A DNA stretch of 64,000 nucleotides from Rheum nobile (GCA_027886185.1 WOAB01000041.1:3472001-3536000); one strand, 5' to 3'. Shown: positions 19,837 to 32,480, counted from the first letter of the stretch. Program-made: numbers and translations. The notes: a model not told the origin generated them from the sequence alone.

Positions 19837-21830
19837 GATTGCTACAAAAGGAAGTAACATGCAGATAAGTTTATGCTTGACATGCAAAAGCTTAAATTTT
19901 AAACATGCTTCAAAAATTAAGCAAATGCACATTTTATTCAAACAAGTTTGTCCCCAGTGAATAAAATGATTCCAAGATCCTATTTCAGATAAGACCTTAG
20001 CGTACTTTGGCACTGCCCTAAGTCTCATGTGATCTAGGTAAGTAACATTTACTAATTATAACTCTTTATAATTCTTGGTTGATGGACCACATCCCATGTG
20101 GACTCATCCTTATGCCTCAAGATCCAAAACTTTGCCTTTTGGTCTCTTGTTGAGTATAACCATATCAAGGTTTATGAATCCCTTATATAGATCCACCCTC
20201 ACTATCCCAATGTCAAAGAAGGACACCTTGCTTTGGCAAAACCTATCCAACTTATTCCTAGGGCATCATGGGTTATGACATGGAAAGACATTATCTCAAT
20301 ATTCCTTTAGGGACTTAAGCATGCAATGGTTGTCTATTTACTAGTGAACAAAATAACATAAGTAAATAATCATGCAATGCTTAAAATAATAAGGCATTCA
20401 AAATGCAACAATTAAATGTGATCCTAGTATGGCCCCTAAAACCAAAAACCAAAGATCTAATCTTCATGGTTCTTCTCTCCATGGATCTCTATCCTTGGTA
20501 CCCTTCATGGATCTTCTTGGTCTTCTTGGGATCTTCTTGTAATATAAAATTTCTAATAATCTAATTACTGAAATTTAAATTACAAAAATACATGACGATA
20601 CGCAGATCGTGTACAAAAATACATAACGATACGCAGATCGTATTTTCTATCCTAAGATGTGGGCCATACTAGTCACCTCATGCAAGCAATAATATCATAA
20701 TATTATAAAACATGCATGCATTCATAATATCAAATATTATTGATAATATTAATCTAATTAATAGTAATAACCAATTTAACTAATTTAAATGAAATCATAT
20801 TAAAATGAAATAAATCATCTCATGACATAAATAATTTTAATATCAAATTCTTAATTCAAATTAAAATCAATATATAGCATTAATCATTAAAATGCATTAT
20901 TGGATAAGATATACATGAACAAGATAAGATATCAAATATCTTTATCTAAATCTAGTGAGAATCTATCCTAACAACTTTGTAGGAAATTATATAATTTAGA
21001 TAATATCAAATATTATCTAATTAAATAAATAAGATCTTATCTTATAATATAGGAAATTATCCTAAAACGCCAAATCTACTCAACCGAACCGAGTCACGAC
21101 CGAGTCAAACCCGGACCAACTCGCACCCATCGAATCCAAACAGTCGCTGCAAACCGATCCGGGTCCGATCTGAACCAGCCACTGCGGGACCGCGAGTAGA
21201 ACAATTCTACCCAAACAGACCGAACCATCCAAACAATTTAAAACAACACTGTTAACGATTCTGGAAAGCGGTGACATCTTATGAAAATCAAGTATATATT
21301 ACTCCGTATTTCCGAACAATCAGTGCTTTAACAATTGAAGCATAATATCATATTCTATTCTAAAGTAGATATGATGATTGTTCGGACTGTCCATCCGCAG
21401 GACCGCCGAATTAGAACCAGCCACCGAACATGTGGGCTCATCCCCATGAACTCACATCCGAACCGATTCGTTTCGGTTCTGTGTTTTTTTTTTATGTGGA
21501 ACAATTCCATAAAAAAAAACAGAATTTAACAAAAAACAGATTTTTAGTTAATTGATCCATCTTATGAAAATCAAAATTTTCATCTAATGATTTAAACATG
21601 CCAAAAAATTATATTTCTTGCATAATTAAATCACATGAATCAAGTATGGGTAGAGTAATTTTACATGCATATTTGTTCATAAAGTTCTTCAACTTTACTA
21701 ATCCAATCAATTAAAATCAAAATTGTAATCATGCAAATTAACCTATATATCAGTTTACCACTTAATTTGAATCAAGACATGCATCAAAATTAACTCTTAA
21801 AATTTTCGATCCTATCAATTTATGCAAAAG
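19837..21830 (-). other. Long copia 5' leader, no conserved frame
   Basis: Two kilobases separate the primer binding site from gag. The sequence is AT-rich with runs such as 20700-21060, and a CGATACGCAGATCGT direct repeat at about 20594 and 20629. No ORF of note was seen on the minus strand. Confidence 0.5.
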
Positions 21831-21842
21831 GCTCTGATACCA
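21831..21842 (-). promoter_or_regulatory. Copia primer binding site (initiator tRNA-Met type)
   Basis: The minus strand reads TGGTATCAGAGC immediately inside the 5' LTR, complementary to the 3' end of plant initiator methionine tRNA. Confidence 0.9.
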
Positions 21843-21843
21843 C

Positions 21844-22642
21844 TGAAGGGAATTAGATGCGTATAAGCGGAATTGCAGGAAACTATTTCCTTACATCTAA
21901 TAAGGATCCCATGCATGAATTGATACAAATCAATTAGGAGTTAGAGTTACATACCGTTTGATGCGAGCCTGAAACGTTCCTGCAGGATTTCAGCGGAGAT
22001 CGAAATCCCCAAGTGTGACTTCTCTAATTGGTCCACACGAGTCTGGAATCTGGATCGCCTTTGATCTCGTCTGCTAGAACGACGAAGGAAGGAAAGCGAA
22101 CGAGACTTGAATTGGGAGATACGGCCGTGCTTGATATGAAGGCAGAAGAGAGATATATTCACATGTGTTTCCAAAACACAATTTCCATATATATGATGTA
22201 CATGTGTACGTGTAATCATATTCACCTTATTTAAGATATTATATAATATTATATATATATATATTATCTTTAGTTATGGATACAATATCTATATATTATT
22301 TCCATATATCTTCTAATAAGATATCTCATTATCAAGTAATTATGAATGGTAACTTTTACCCATTAATAATAAAAGCCTATCTCCCAATTAAAGTCAATGG
22401 GCCGAAATCCATGTCCCACATGGGCTTCCGGTTCGGTTTGATCCACCCCGATAACTCTATGTGTGTGACCTCATAGGACCCGGTTATTATAGCCGTGAGC
22501 CTAACCCGATTAAGCCCATCGATCGTAGTTGACTTCTAGCAAAGCACTACGACCCCTAAAATTCCCGGATTGTAAATCTCCATTAATGGTCCTATTCCAT
22601 GTTCGGTAATTGCACATTTGATTAAGGGACACAATTCCTTCA
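21844..22642 (-). repeat. 5' LTR of the copia element
   Basis: A 799-bp LTR paired with 14633-15429. On the minus strand it starts TGAAGGAATTGTGTCC and precedes the primer binding site. The adjacent GGGTG (22643-22647) is the target duplication. Confidence 0.92.
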
Positions 22643-22647
22643 GGGTG

Positions 22648-23481
22648 GTGTTGCGTGTTGCTCAAGGTAGAAGAAGCTCGAAGTTTGAGGGTCCATTCTA
22701 CTACTTGGTTGGTCTTGGGGTCGCGAGTCAAAATCGACACCCATAATATTCTATAGAAGATGATTCAATCAAGATAACTAAACCACTTATTGGCGTATTC
22801 TACCCATGTTGGTCCTTCTCATTCTCATTCTGAAGTTAAACCAAAGATTCTTGCTCTTTGAGATCCAAAAAGGTTGGGGCTTTATGGGTTGTGTTTTCTT
22901 CTTCCTCTTATAGAACTTCAACTTTTTTGGGTATAGGGGTTGTGAATTTTCTTTCCTTTATCTTAAGGCTTCCAAGAAAGAGTTTGGGGAAATTCAAAAG
23001 CTCAGATGGTGTTTTGGAACATATTTTCTTTTTCATTACGAGGAAGAAAGCCTCCTTATCACCTTTGGCTTTTGTTCCAGTGAGAAAGAAGGCCTTTACA
23101 AGATCTTGAGTTTGTTTCTAGATCTAAGTTTGTAAATTTTGTTTTCCAAAGATGCCTTCTCGACCAATTAGCAAAGTAAGAGGATATTGCCTTTTGAGAA
23201 GAGTTAAAGGGGTTATCCCCTTGAATTTTGCTTTCTCAACAGAGGATCTATAAAGTTGTTCAAGATAGAGTTTCTTTGAGGCGTGTTGTGGGATTTCGTC
23301 TTATTATTTTGGAGGGATTTCCTCAGATTTTTTAGGGGTTTCCTCTTACAGTATTTGGAGAGGTTTTCTCCTTGTGTTAAAGAATTTTCAAGGATTGCTT
23401 CTAGCTATATCATTGTAGAGATCGATTCTCTTATTGTTTTTGTAGCTTTGTTCATTGAGGAATTACCTATTGTTATTCATG
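22648..23481. other. Unidentified sequence between two retrotransposons
   Basis: About 830 bp flanked by the copia element and the gypsy LTR. By layout it should belong to the SIRE-family copy whose primer binding site is at 58427-58438, on the far side of the gypsy insertion. Fragmented minus-strand frames exist but carry many stops, and the plus-strand frame 22858-23109 has no recognisable motif. I assign no function. Confidence 0.35.
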
Positions 23482-23486
23482 GTTTC

Positions 23487-24182
23487 TGATGATCCCTGAA
23501 TTCTCTAAGTAAATAAAGTGTGAAGCTTATAGAATAAACCTGATCCTTAAATGAACGCGATAAACATGTGAACTCAAACGGGAAACGCGATATATTGATA
23601 ATGATGAACACAAAGCTCTTTGCTCTCTTTACAACTATACGAGAATCATCACAGATCTTGAGAAGGCTAAGAAAAAGGCTTCTAATCCAGTTTTTCTCTT
23701 ATTCTCCCGACCCCTTTTATGAAGGGGTCTTGGGCTATTTATAGGCGAGAGGTCTTGCTTGAAGTCGGTCGGCATACAGAGATACGTGTCGTCTCATGAT
23801 TCGTCGAGTGACAGACGTCGACGAGCAGGTGTATGGCTGAGATCGAGCCGACAGGATGGGGCAACACGTGTCAAACCGGGAAGATGCACGGTTGGCATGC
23901 CTGGATTGGCTTGATGGACTTGTGGTGGTTTAGGAATGCTGGAAAGGTTGGCCGCGTCAGATTGCCGCGTCAGATTGCCGCATTCGCTTCTTTCAACAAA
24001 CTCTTTGGGTTGGGGCGTCACATTAACTCGATGGGCTTGTGGTAGTACCGGTCAGGTGCTACATGGCTTTTTCAACTGAATGCGTTCCACGGCGTTTGGC
24101 CTCTTTCAACGAAACTCCTTGGGTTGCCGCGTCAGATTACCAGAACACGTGAAAGTCATTGTGATGGAACGACGTACTATCA
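23487..24182 (-). repeat. 3' LTR of the gypsy element
   Basis: A 696-bp LTR matching 57669-58377. One length difference is a 13-bp unit CGCGTCAGATTGC, present twice here and three times in the other LTR. The minus-strand sequence ACAAGGGGTTG next to 24182 is the polypurine tract. Confidence 0.92.
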
Positions 24183-25223
24183 CAACCCCTTGTTTTGGCG
24201 AGTCATCCCTGGCTCTGTCAAAATAGTAAAATAGTAAAGGAATTTATAAATGAATGCGTTCTGTTGATACCTTGGTGGGCCTCCAGACGACTTCTTCTTG
24301 GTGGGCTCTCAGGCAACTCTTTTTTGGTGGGCCTTCAGACGACTTCTTTTTGGTTATTGGGCCTGGGCAAGAGGGTGCCCATCTGTTTTGTTGTAAATAA
24401 GAAGGGCCAGCTAGTGGGCGGGAAGTTATCCCACTTTTCACATCCTTCTTCTCACTCCTCTCTCCTCTTTCCAGGCGATTGCGGTTCCGGGCGTCTTCTC
24501 GGCTACTCTATCTTCTTCGTCGACTTCTCCTTGTAAATCCTTCAGGTAAGTGTTTATTATTCTCCTTTCCTCTTCTGGTTGCCTTTGTCGTTAAGTGTTT
24601 GCATGCAAGCAATTTCTGGATTGGGGGGGGGGGAGTCGTGACTTTTTCTTTCTTTTCCGGTGAGGTTTACGGTGACCGAGAGGAGACAGAGTTGCTCATC
24701 GAAATAGTTCTTACTCAGAGGTTAGTATGGGGTGGTTGGGGTGATTCCGAAAGCGAGGGACCGGCTTTCTGATTTGTTAAGAAATCGTGTCGAATTTGGG
24801 GGATTTTTGCGAACCTGGAAGTTGAAGAGTCTTACTCTGTTGTCGGATGAAATAAGGGAGAGTGGGGGAAGGAAGGCTCTTGGGTTGGGTTTCGAGTTGG
24901 TCTTATGACTCGGCCTACTCCTGTTTCTTTCTCTTCTAGGTTGACCCGGTTCTATAAATCGACCCATTATCTTTTCTGGCTAACTTGGTTCTATAAACCG
25001 GCCCATTACCTTCTATGTGGCGTCCTGATTCTAAAGCTTTTCCTCTTAATCCTTTTCCTTCTTTGGTTGATCGCGCGGTGATAGATGCTTCCTCCTCTCA
25101 TACTTTCTCCCCTCGGTGGCGTCATATTGTTTTTTTTTCCTCACCGTGCTAAGCCTCCTTTTGTTTTACCTTGTCTCCAGAGAGTTTGAGAGAACGCGTG
25201 ACAACTCCAAGTTGCCATTAAAG
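24183..25223 (+). promoter_or_regulatory. Leader of the antisense ORF with a probable 5' intron
   Basis: No long coding frame. A perfect donor CAG/GTAAGT lies at 24545/24546 and a strong acceptor TTGTCTCCAG ends at 25180, defining a possible 635-bp leader intron. The next ATG, 43 bases after the acceptor, is the proposed start of the antisense ORF. The promoter would lie in 24183-24500 or in the adjacent LTR read backwards; I cannot place it. Confidence 0.5.
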
Positions 25224-28200
25224 ATGCCTAACAGTGAGACAGACTCGGGGAGCATGGATCCACTAAGCCGTGCTAGGGAAGCAGCGTATCTTGAAGACGA
25301 TCTGGAAACAAGTCCAGAGGAATCGTCTTCCGCGTCTTCGTCCTCTTCCCCTCCTCTTGGATCTTCGCGACCATCAAAGGGTGGAGGGAGCGCAGTGGTT
25401 TATGGGGGTGTTGAGACCATTTCTTCAGATTCTGAAGGCACCTTGGATGCTGCGACTCTTCCCAGGGTCAGAGCACAAGACGCGTCGATTTTATCGGGAG
25501 GAGCAGTAGCGCGATCGCCTACGATGCCCCCAGACGGCGCGTCATCTCACAAGGAAGGGAAGGTAGATAGTTGTGTTGACTTTCCTAGTCACATGATGGG
25601 TGTAGAACCTCCGCCTCCTGCTAGGGTGGATCCGAAAGAGGTTCTAATGATGCCACTTTCGGGGGACGAAGATATGTGTGATATGGGTTCGTATACCACA
25701 GTCTCTCTCCAAACACTGGAGCGCCTGGCGAGGGAGATCCCTTGGCTCGCGGGTGTGGAGTTGTGTCTTCCTGAGTGTCTGGGTTCTTCACTGGCACGTT
25801 ATAAAAATTGTTTAGTAGTTAATCTATTTAGCCTGGAGGGAGGGTTTTGCTTGCCTTTGGCAGATCATTATCGCGAGTTTTTGGCCATGTCCAACTTAAG
25901 TCCTGCCCAACTCTATCCTAATGCTTGGAGATACTTCAGAGGCTACACAATATGGTGTTATAAAGAAGGGATAACGCCTGACGTGCAACATATGCACTGG
26001 CTCTTTACTATGAAATATGAGAAGGGGATGTGTAATTTCAGCCTTCCTACTCTGAAGGTCATTAGCAAGCCTTCCAATGTGAGAAAGTGGAAGGATAGGT
26101 GGTTCCTGGTTCACGGTTTCTCAGAGGATGTCTTTAATTGTAAAATATATCCCGCGTTGTTTAAAAGACCCAAGAAGCCTTCACAGGGGGAGATAGACGA
26201 GTGTAAGGCCAGGTTTCGCAATGAGTCGGATGTTCTGGATTTTAAGAGGTTGATTACTCAAGAGAATTTGGAGAAGGCCGGCTTGAGTCTTCCTATGAGA
26301 GTGGGTGATGGAGGGCAGGGTAGTTGCTTACGCGCTTTATATTGATGCGGTTTTTCTAATTCTCTTCGCTTGCTCCTTTTTTCTTTATGTGAATCTGAAC
26401 GCGGTTATTGTTGTGGTTCTTCTTCCTTCGCAGATATGATGAGTTCCTCCTTTTTGTTAGGGAGTGCGGCGCGTAAGACCAAGGGGGGAGAACCTTCCCT
26501 TCAAGTTGTGGTGTCTGAGGTCGAAGCTACTTCGGGTCCGATTGTGGAGAAGGAACATGTTCCTACAACGACGGCGGCCATTGATGCAACCAGCACTACG
26601 CGTCCTCCTGTTGTTCCATCTGGGGTAGAAAAGAGGAGTAAGGTTCGTCATGAAGCGAAACAAGGTGGGTCCTTTGCAAATAAGGCTAGGGTGGACGTCC
26701 CGATAGAGATTAATCTGGTTAGTGATAAGCACTATTTTATAGGGCTTAAGTAAGAGTCATTAGAGGTTTTATTGGTACCATTCGGGTAGATTTAGACACA
26801 TTCATGTGCATGGCGTGTGGGGGCGAAGTTTGGTGATTAACAGACCACGTGAAGCTGGAATTAAAAGGATGATGGGCCGAATTAAATAAAGGCCCAAATT
26901 GGAGAAGAAACCCATGAAGAATTGCGCCTCGCGTTGAAGCCGAAGACAAGAAAGCGGGAAAAGTGAGCTGATGAATTGTTGTTGGGCCGAGTTGATGAAG
27001 AAGGCCCATGGATTAAAAGGCCCACCGCGGAAATGAAGAATGAAGGGTGACATCACCATGACGCCGGGCTGCTGGAATTGGAGTTGGGCCGTGATGGGCC
27101 GAGGGAGATTGAAGTCGTGATGGGCCGTGTCTGCTCGCGAGAATTGGAGGCCGAGAGCAAGTGCTCGCCGAGAATTGCGAGATTACGGGATTAATTTCCC
27201 TGTTTTCATTTGTTTAATTATTATTATTTTATTATTTCATTTTAGGTTAATTTAGATTTTATTTTCCTTTAGTATATTAGGGTAGAGAAAAGGCTTGTTT
27301 GCCAATCTTTGTTTTTCTCTTGAACCCTAATGCCCTTTTCTACGCTATGAAGAACTAAGCCTCCCTGGCTTAGTCAGACGCTGAAGCTTTCGTTTGGATT
27401 CAGTTGTGAGATTCTTGTTCTTAATCTATTGCATGGTTTTTATCTTTCTCTTGCTTAAGTTGCTTATGATTGATATTGATAATCTCTATTTGGACGTAAC
27501 TAGGGTTTGTCGTTATTGATCTATTGCTAGATCTAGATTGTTACTGGTTGAGCATATCTATTTCAGAGTAGCAACTGCATCGTATTAGTATCTGGTTGTG
27601 CTAGTCTTATACAGAAGAGAACTGATTTACATTCTAGGATAAAAGCTGATTGTTTTATGCTAGAATTGTATCCAACTATATTCCTATCCGTAAGGCTGCT
27701 GTTAAACTGAATCTTGATAGTTTCAGGGTTGTTTAATTAGTTAGTGCTAATAGTATCTGGTTGTGCTATTAGTTATATCTGAAAAGGAATTGGAATCACC
27801 ATTGCATGAGATTTTGAATGAGTATCTATGATCAACTTGTCATACGAATAGTGGATGTTGTTTGACTAAGTGCTTTTCCCCATTACTGATTTCATAACTC
27901 TTTCGCTTGTTTACTTTTGCATGCTTAGATTACTAAAACTCACAAAACCCCCCTTTGGTTACTTTGATTGACATACGAATTGCATATTTAGATAGAATTC
28001 GCCTCCCTGTGGATTCGACCTTTACTTACCTAGGACTACGGTTTAGGGTTTGTTTGGATATTTTGCATAGCAGTTTTTACACGACAAAAACCTGTTATCA
28101 GTTAGGCGCGCCGATTCTATTGATATGGACACTCTTAAACGCTACACCGCTCCAGCTCCCATGGCCACAGAGTTGAGGAAGTTGTCAGTTCCGAGAGAGG

Positions 28201-28967
28201 CCTGTGTTGCAGAGAGGACGTGGTTTAACACTTTACCCGCGACACATTTGGAATTTGAGACTCTAAAGTATTTGGAGATGGCGCGATTGGGAATGCTTGC
28301 CATTGCGTCATATTGTAAGACTTTGGAAGCTGGCTGTTCTGCTTTGGGAGCACGTAGCGATGGAGGGCGTCTCGCGGAGTATAAGAGGCAAAATGAAGCA
28401 CTTAGCTCTGATCGCGATGCTACGAGGAGGGAGGTCATTCAGGCCAGGGAGGAAGTTGATGCGGTGATGGATGAGTCTGAAAATCTGAAGAAAGTTGTTG
28501 TGAAGAAAGAGGAGGAGATTGATAAGCTAAAAGAAGCATGTGAGGGCCTGGTTAAAGAACGCAGACTTACTGGTGAGAAGCTTCGAGTTGTGGGGGAGAA
28601 GCTTCGGGCCACTGAGGAGAAGCTTCGGGCTAACGAGGAGAAGCTTCAGGCCGCGGAGGGGCGTATCAGGGGTGAAGAGGCCAGGGTGCAAGCTGGGATC
28701 CGGGCTTACCTTTCCTCTGATGAGTATAAGATGAAGCATGCTGACGAGATACTGCCACATTGGCAACATGGAATTCGTATTGGGGTTAGGCAGGCGGTAG
28801 CGAAATTCGGCGGTGTTGACCGTCAGGTTACCTATTTCGAGCCGGAGTATACAAACCTCTTTGGGGAGCCAGAGATCCCTGATTCGGATGACGAGGGGCA
28901 TGACGCGGCCCCAGTATCTGGGCAGGGTGGGGCAGGAGACGCAACGAAAGAAGTCCTTACTGTGTGA
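25224..28967 (+). CDS. Antisense additional ORF of the Tat element (gypsy-type Transposase_28-like plus coiled coil)
   Basis: The coding path is 25224-26319, 26434-26722 and 28106-28967 (748 residues). It has one GT-AG intron (26320-26433), and a solo LTR sits between the second and third segments. The frame is exact on both sides of the solo LTR and its GTTAG duplication, so it was a continuous ORF before insertion. The N-terminal third is Ser/Pro-rich. Residues about 155-310 resemble the putative gypsy-type transposon domain PF04195: FCLPLADHYREFLAMSNLSP and NAWRYFRGYTIWC. The C-terminal part (28380-28710) is a long Lys/Glu coiled coil with KLR(A/V)xxEKLRA heptads, then an acidic tail. It runs opposite to gag-pol, as known for extra ORFs of Tat/Ogre elements. 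Function is unknown. The open upstream frame begins with GTG, so ATG 25224 is preferred. Confidence 0.75.
26723..28100 (+). mobile_element. Solo LTR inserted in the antisense ORF, TSD GTTAG
   Basis: A 1378-bp segment starts TGATAAGCACTATTTTATAG and ends AAAACCTGTTATCA, flanked by GTTAG at 26718-26722 and 28101-28105. Its first roughly 120 bp resemble the LTR start of the Athila-like array at 45.4-56.6 kb, and its end contains CTGTGGATTCGACC, typical of such LTRs. There is no internal sequence. Confidence 0.88.
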
Positions 28968-29144
28968 TATTTTATTTTTGGGTTGTTTGAACCGATGCTG
29001 TTGCTGTTCTTGATGGGGTGTCCTTTCCTTCTTTTTTGGAAACAATGTAGCTTTTGTGGAGGATCTCTAAGTAAAAATGTAGATGAATGCATCTGTCTTT
29101 CCTTTTTTAGCAGGATTTCTTGATTTTTTTTCTTATTATGAAGG
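28968..29144. other. 3' flank of the antisense ORF
   Basis: About 180 bp of T-rich sequence after the antisense ORF stop, leading into the 59-bp repeat array. It probably carries the end of the antisense transcript. No specific signal is claimed. Confidence 0.35.
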
Positions 29145-29248
29145 ATTGAACGCGGTGGCAGCCCCAACGCTAGACTCGAGGGATCTCACCCGTTTTTCTA
29201 AAAGTGGAATGCGGTGGCAGCCCCAAGCCTAGACTTGAGGGATCTCAC
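29145..29248 (-). repeat. 59-bp tandem repeat of the gypsy element, left part
   Basis: Almost two units with GGTGGCAGCCCCAA and GAGGGATCTCAC are cut by the SIRE-like insertion at 29249. The array resumes at 40746, so one array was split. Confidence 0.85.
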
Positions 29249-30368
29249 TGTAGGATCGTGATTGTTAGATTAATAACAAGGGAACTGAGAATACAGATTC
29301 CAGTTTCCTTCACAGCGGAAATAAACAATCAAATAAATGAACAAGTTCCTTATAGTGGAAACCTTCGATTGCCAACTAGCAATCTAGGATAAAAACCACT
29401 ACCTTTCTTTCAAAAGGATTTCAAGGTCTACTTCTTGATTTTTTATCTCTTTGGTTACAGCTTATCCTAGGAACAAACACACAGTTTCTTTGCCTTACAC
29501 ACAGTTAGACAATCCTAGATAACTTAACACAAATTATAATCAATCCAAGAAGCAGCCCTTAGCACCAAAGGAACTAACTTACTTACAGTCACAGGAACTT
29601 AGCATACAACTCTCCGATTCCTTGACTGGTTCCTCTTGATCTAGATTCTGTTTGACTATCTGTTTGAAGCTTCGTACTTTGATATTTGCTATGGAGTGTG
29701 ATTCTATCTCAATGCTTAAAGATAACAGCGGAGCTTATCTTCCTTATATAGTGGATGCTCGAGGTTGGATCTGCTCTTGGTTCCCACAGAGCGAGCTTGC
29801 CCTAGGATGCGTGGTGATCCTTGATTCACGCTATCTTTGACATGTAACAACAACCTAGGCAGCTCAGAATCCACATAGGTTGGTCAACTACTTCGGACAA
29901 GTCTGCCAAGTCGTTGTCCAACTCCTTTCGTCCGAGGTTCAACAAGCTCGGTACTTTGGAACTGTCCTCTGGATGGTGACATCTCTATGAGCTGTCGCTT
30001 TCAGTACCTTTGTCCGAGGTTCATCGTTCTAGGCATCTTGGAGTCTTGCTCTTGGATGGTGGCAAGCTTTTGGAAGCTTCGCTCAAGTCGCTTTCACCAT
30101 CTTTTGTCCGAGGTTTGGTGTTCCCAGATTTCTCGGGAAATGCAAGATCACATGTTGCATTTCTGGGCACACCTGGGTTCCTTTGGCTTGCTGCTTGGTT
30201 CTTTTGTCTTGTTTGGATTCCAAGATTTCGACAATTGTCCTGTGGTTCCTTAACACACATCTTTGAGATAAAACATTAGTATCAAAATATTTGTCATCTT
30301 CAAAAGTAGAGAAACTGAGGAAATGAACTCTCAGGGGAACCGAAGTTCCAGAGTTTCGTTTCCTAACA
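29249..30368 (-). repeat. 3' LTR of the SIRE-like element
   Basis: A 1120-bp LTR with plus-strand ends TGTAGGATCGTGATTG and TTTCCTAACA. The minus-strand tract AAAAAGGAGGAAAT (complement of 30369 onward) abuts it as the polypurine tract. A related LTR lies at 58441-59014. Confidence 0.88.
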
Positions 30369-30940
30369 ATTTCCTCCTTTTTGATGATGACATATATAAG
30401 GAACCTGACAACATAATAAGGACATGAAATTCATGAGAACAGTTGAGCTAAGAGATTTACAACTTTATAAAGTAATGAGAGAACATTCAATAGTTGCAAA
30501 TTCCCCCTAAGAAAATGAACAAAGTTATTCAAGTTCCCCCTCAGAAAGAGAACGGGTTCAGAGTTCCTATAAGTCCAGTAGTTCCGATAGTTCAAGGTTC
30601 CTATCCATTCTTCCCCCTTTTGGCATTATCGAAAAGATCAATGTACTTATCAAGTATAGGATATCAATGTGAAATAAACAATTGCGTTAAACCCATGATA
30701 GAGACCATAATAGAAACTTAAGGCAGAGACAAATAATGCATTATAAACGTAGCCAAAGGAATCCATTAGTCATGAGAGCTTAATACATTGTTCAGACACA
30801 GAGTAGAGAGAGAGAGACACACAAGATCACAAAAGAAAACTTGAAAGCAGATAAAAGAAAGGATATAAGAGGGGAGTAGGATCCTAGGGAACTACTAGCA
30901 CACTGTGGCGTTATATCACTGGGAACTAGGAGAGACGTTC
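30369..30940 (-). other. Untranslated region between extra ORF and 3' LTR
   Basis: About 570 bp with the polypurine tract at its left end. A/G-rich stretches, including AGAGAGAGAGA at about 30806, lie in the middle. No frame on the minus strand is convincing. Confidence 0.4.
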
Positions 30941-32480
30941 CTATGGCATGTCAGTGGCCTCCTCGTCATCATCCTTCTTGTCGTCTGTTCCTTCATCCTG
31001 GCCTGTGGCCGGATTTGCTCCAGTTGCATCCTCCCAGGTTTTCTGAAGCACCTCCACCAGACTGGAAACAACAACTCGAGTTTTCCCCAGTTCATTTACT
31101 TGATCACAGATGGGCAACTGATATAGCATGGGAACCATCCGTGATAGCTTTTTCAATACGACCCAGAGAAGTTAGGATCGCATAGGAGTCTTGAGTGGGG
31201 TAGAGCGGTGGAAGAGAGCTTGGGGAGGCTTGGGAACTGGCCTTTTCCTTAGGCGGATCAGCTTGAGTTTCAGAGGGAGCGGCCTAGTGATCTTTGGTTT
31301 TGAGTTTTCTGACTGTGGCGATGGTGAGGAACTTATTATAGGCGGTTTCAGGGAAGTCATCAGGATATTGGTTGAGCATGGAGAGAAGTTGTTTGATGAG
31401 GTGAGGGAAGGGCATGGCATGGGATTCATGAGACTTACAGAACTGCATATGGGCCAACACTATCCTGGAGAGATCAACTTGGTCACCAGACAAAATCTTA
31501 TCCATGAGAATTGCATCAGTGATGAGAACCGTGGCTCTGTGCTCCTGCCTGGGAACCAAATTTCTGATGAGCCAGAAGTGCAACAGCTTGTTGGAGATGG
31601 AGAGTCCCTTAGTTTGCAGGCTCTTTGGAGTGTCGCCATCATAGAGCTTGGTTACCACCTCAGTCTTGGTTTTGTATCCTTTTCCTTTGGGCCATGTCTT
31701 ATTTTGGTGCAAAATGTCAAAGCCTGACCTGTGCTCAATCCCTTGAGCGGAGGCAATGATGCTAGGGGACAAAGGATACATAGTTCCCTTCCATTGAATG
31801 ATGACCTTATTGCAGGGAGAGTTTTCTTTGGCTGACACAAAGGTCATGGACTGGTAGAAGAGGTGCACGACTTCGTTGGAGACTGAGAAGGGTTCCACCA
31901 AGATCTGGTCCCATCCTTGGTACTGGAGCAGAGAGTGAAACTCACCGAGGGCTTCACCGAATTGATCTTCATCTTCGTCCTCTAGGGTTTGGGTCTAGAA
32001 CTCCATTCCGATAATGATAGGCTTGAGTATCTTCCTCTTAGAGAAGGAGGAAGACACTTGTCCCAGAGAGGAGGAGGAAAGGGTGGTGGATTTGGGCTTT
32101 TTTGAGGCAGGATTGTAAGGAACCAAGGCCTGGGAACTGCGTTTGCGAAGTTTGAGCCTTGTGGCGACTGAGGGAGCAGGGTTAGAGGCAAGTTTGGATT
32201 TAAGGCTTGCAGGCGACGACTCTGAGCTGTGGATCTCCTGGGTGTCCTTGTCCGGAGAGGAGTCGTAGGAGCCTCCTTCTGAGACGGTGTGGGTAGCAGA
32301 TGCAGACACAAGAGGGAGTTCCTTTACTTTCTCCTCAGCGTGCTGGGCTATTGGGTTTTGAGAGGGGGTGACATCAATGGATTTCGAGGATGAGACTGCT
32401 TTCTTTTCTCTGAAAGCTTTGAGGAGTGCAACTTCTTCCTCATCCTGAACAAGATTAGGGTTAGGGTTTTTGTCGGCCAT
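30941..32480 (-). pseudogene. Extra 3' ORF (env-position protein) of the SIRE-like element
   Basis: It starts at ATG 32480 (MADKNPNPN). The N-terminal 160 residues are Ser/Lys-rich and low in complexity. The middle (31901-31284), with VHLFYQSMTFVSAKEN and IQWKGTMYPLSP, resembles the putative plant transposon protein domain PF20167 found in ORFs downstream of SIRE pol. The end (31156-30941) is helical and acidic, finishing EEATDMP. The frame is broken by TAG at 31995-31997, TAG at 31284-31286 and a frameshift near 31100. No signal peptide or transmembrane segment is obvious when read from this ATG, so an envelope role is not supported here; the position alone matches what has been called env-like. 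Confidence 0.6.

Larger units (their letters stand above)
14633..22642 (-). mobile_element. Complete but inactive Ty1/copia element, TSD GGGTG
   Basis: LTRs at 14633-15429 and 21844-22642 (797 and 799 bp, about 97 percent identical by eye) are bounded by TGAAGG...TTCA and flanked by GGGTG at 14628-14632 and 22643-22647. The element reads on the minus strand: PBS 21831-21842, gag from 19836, pol to 16626, RNase H remnant at 16260-16469, polypurine tract next to 15429. Gene order gag-protease-integrase-RT-RNase H defines copia. The copy is dead from a frameshift, a stop, an RNase H deletion and integrase active-site changes. Confidence 0.92.

Noticed and set aside
22858..23109. 83-codon plus-strand ORF as a host gene
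   Set aside because: No recognisable motif, and the region is probably decayed retrotransposon leader; kept only as unidentified sequence.
28125..28967. Independent coiled-coil host gene
   Set aside because: The frame joins exactly with 26434-26722 once the solo LTR is disregarded, so it is the 3' part of the antisense retroelement ORF.
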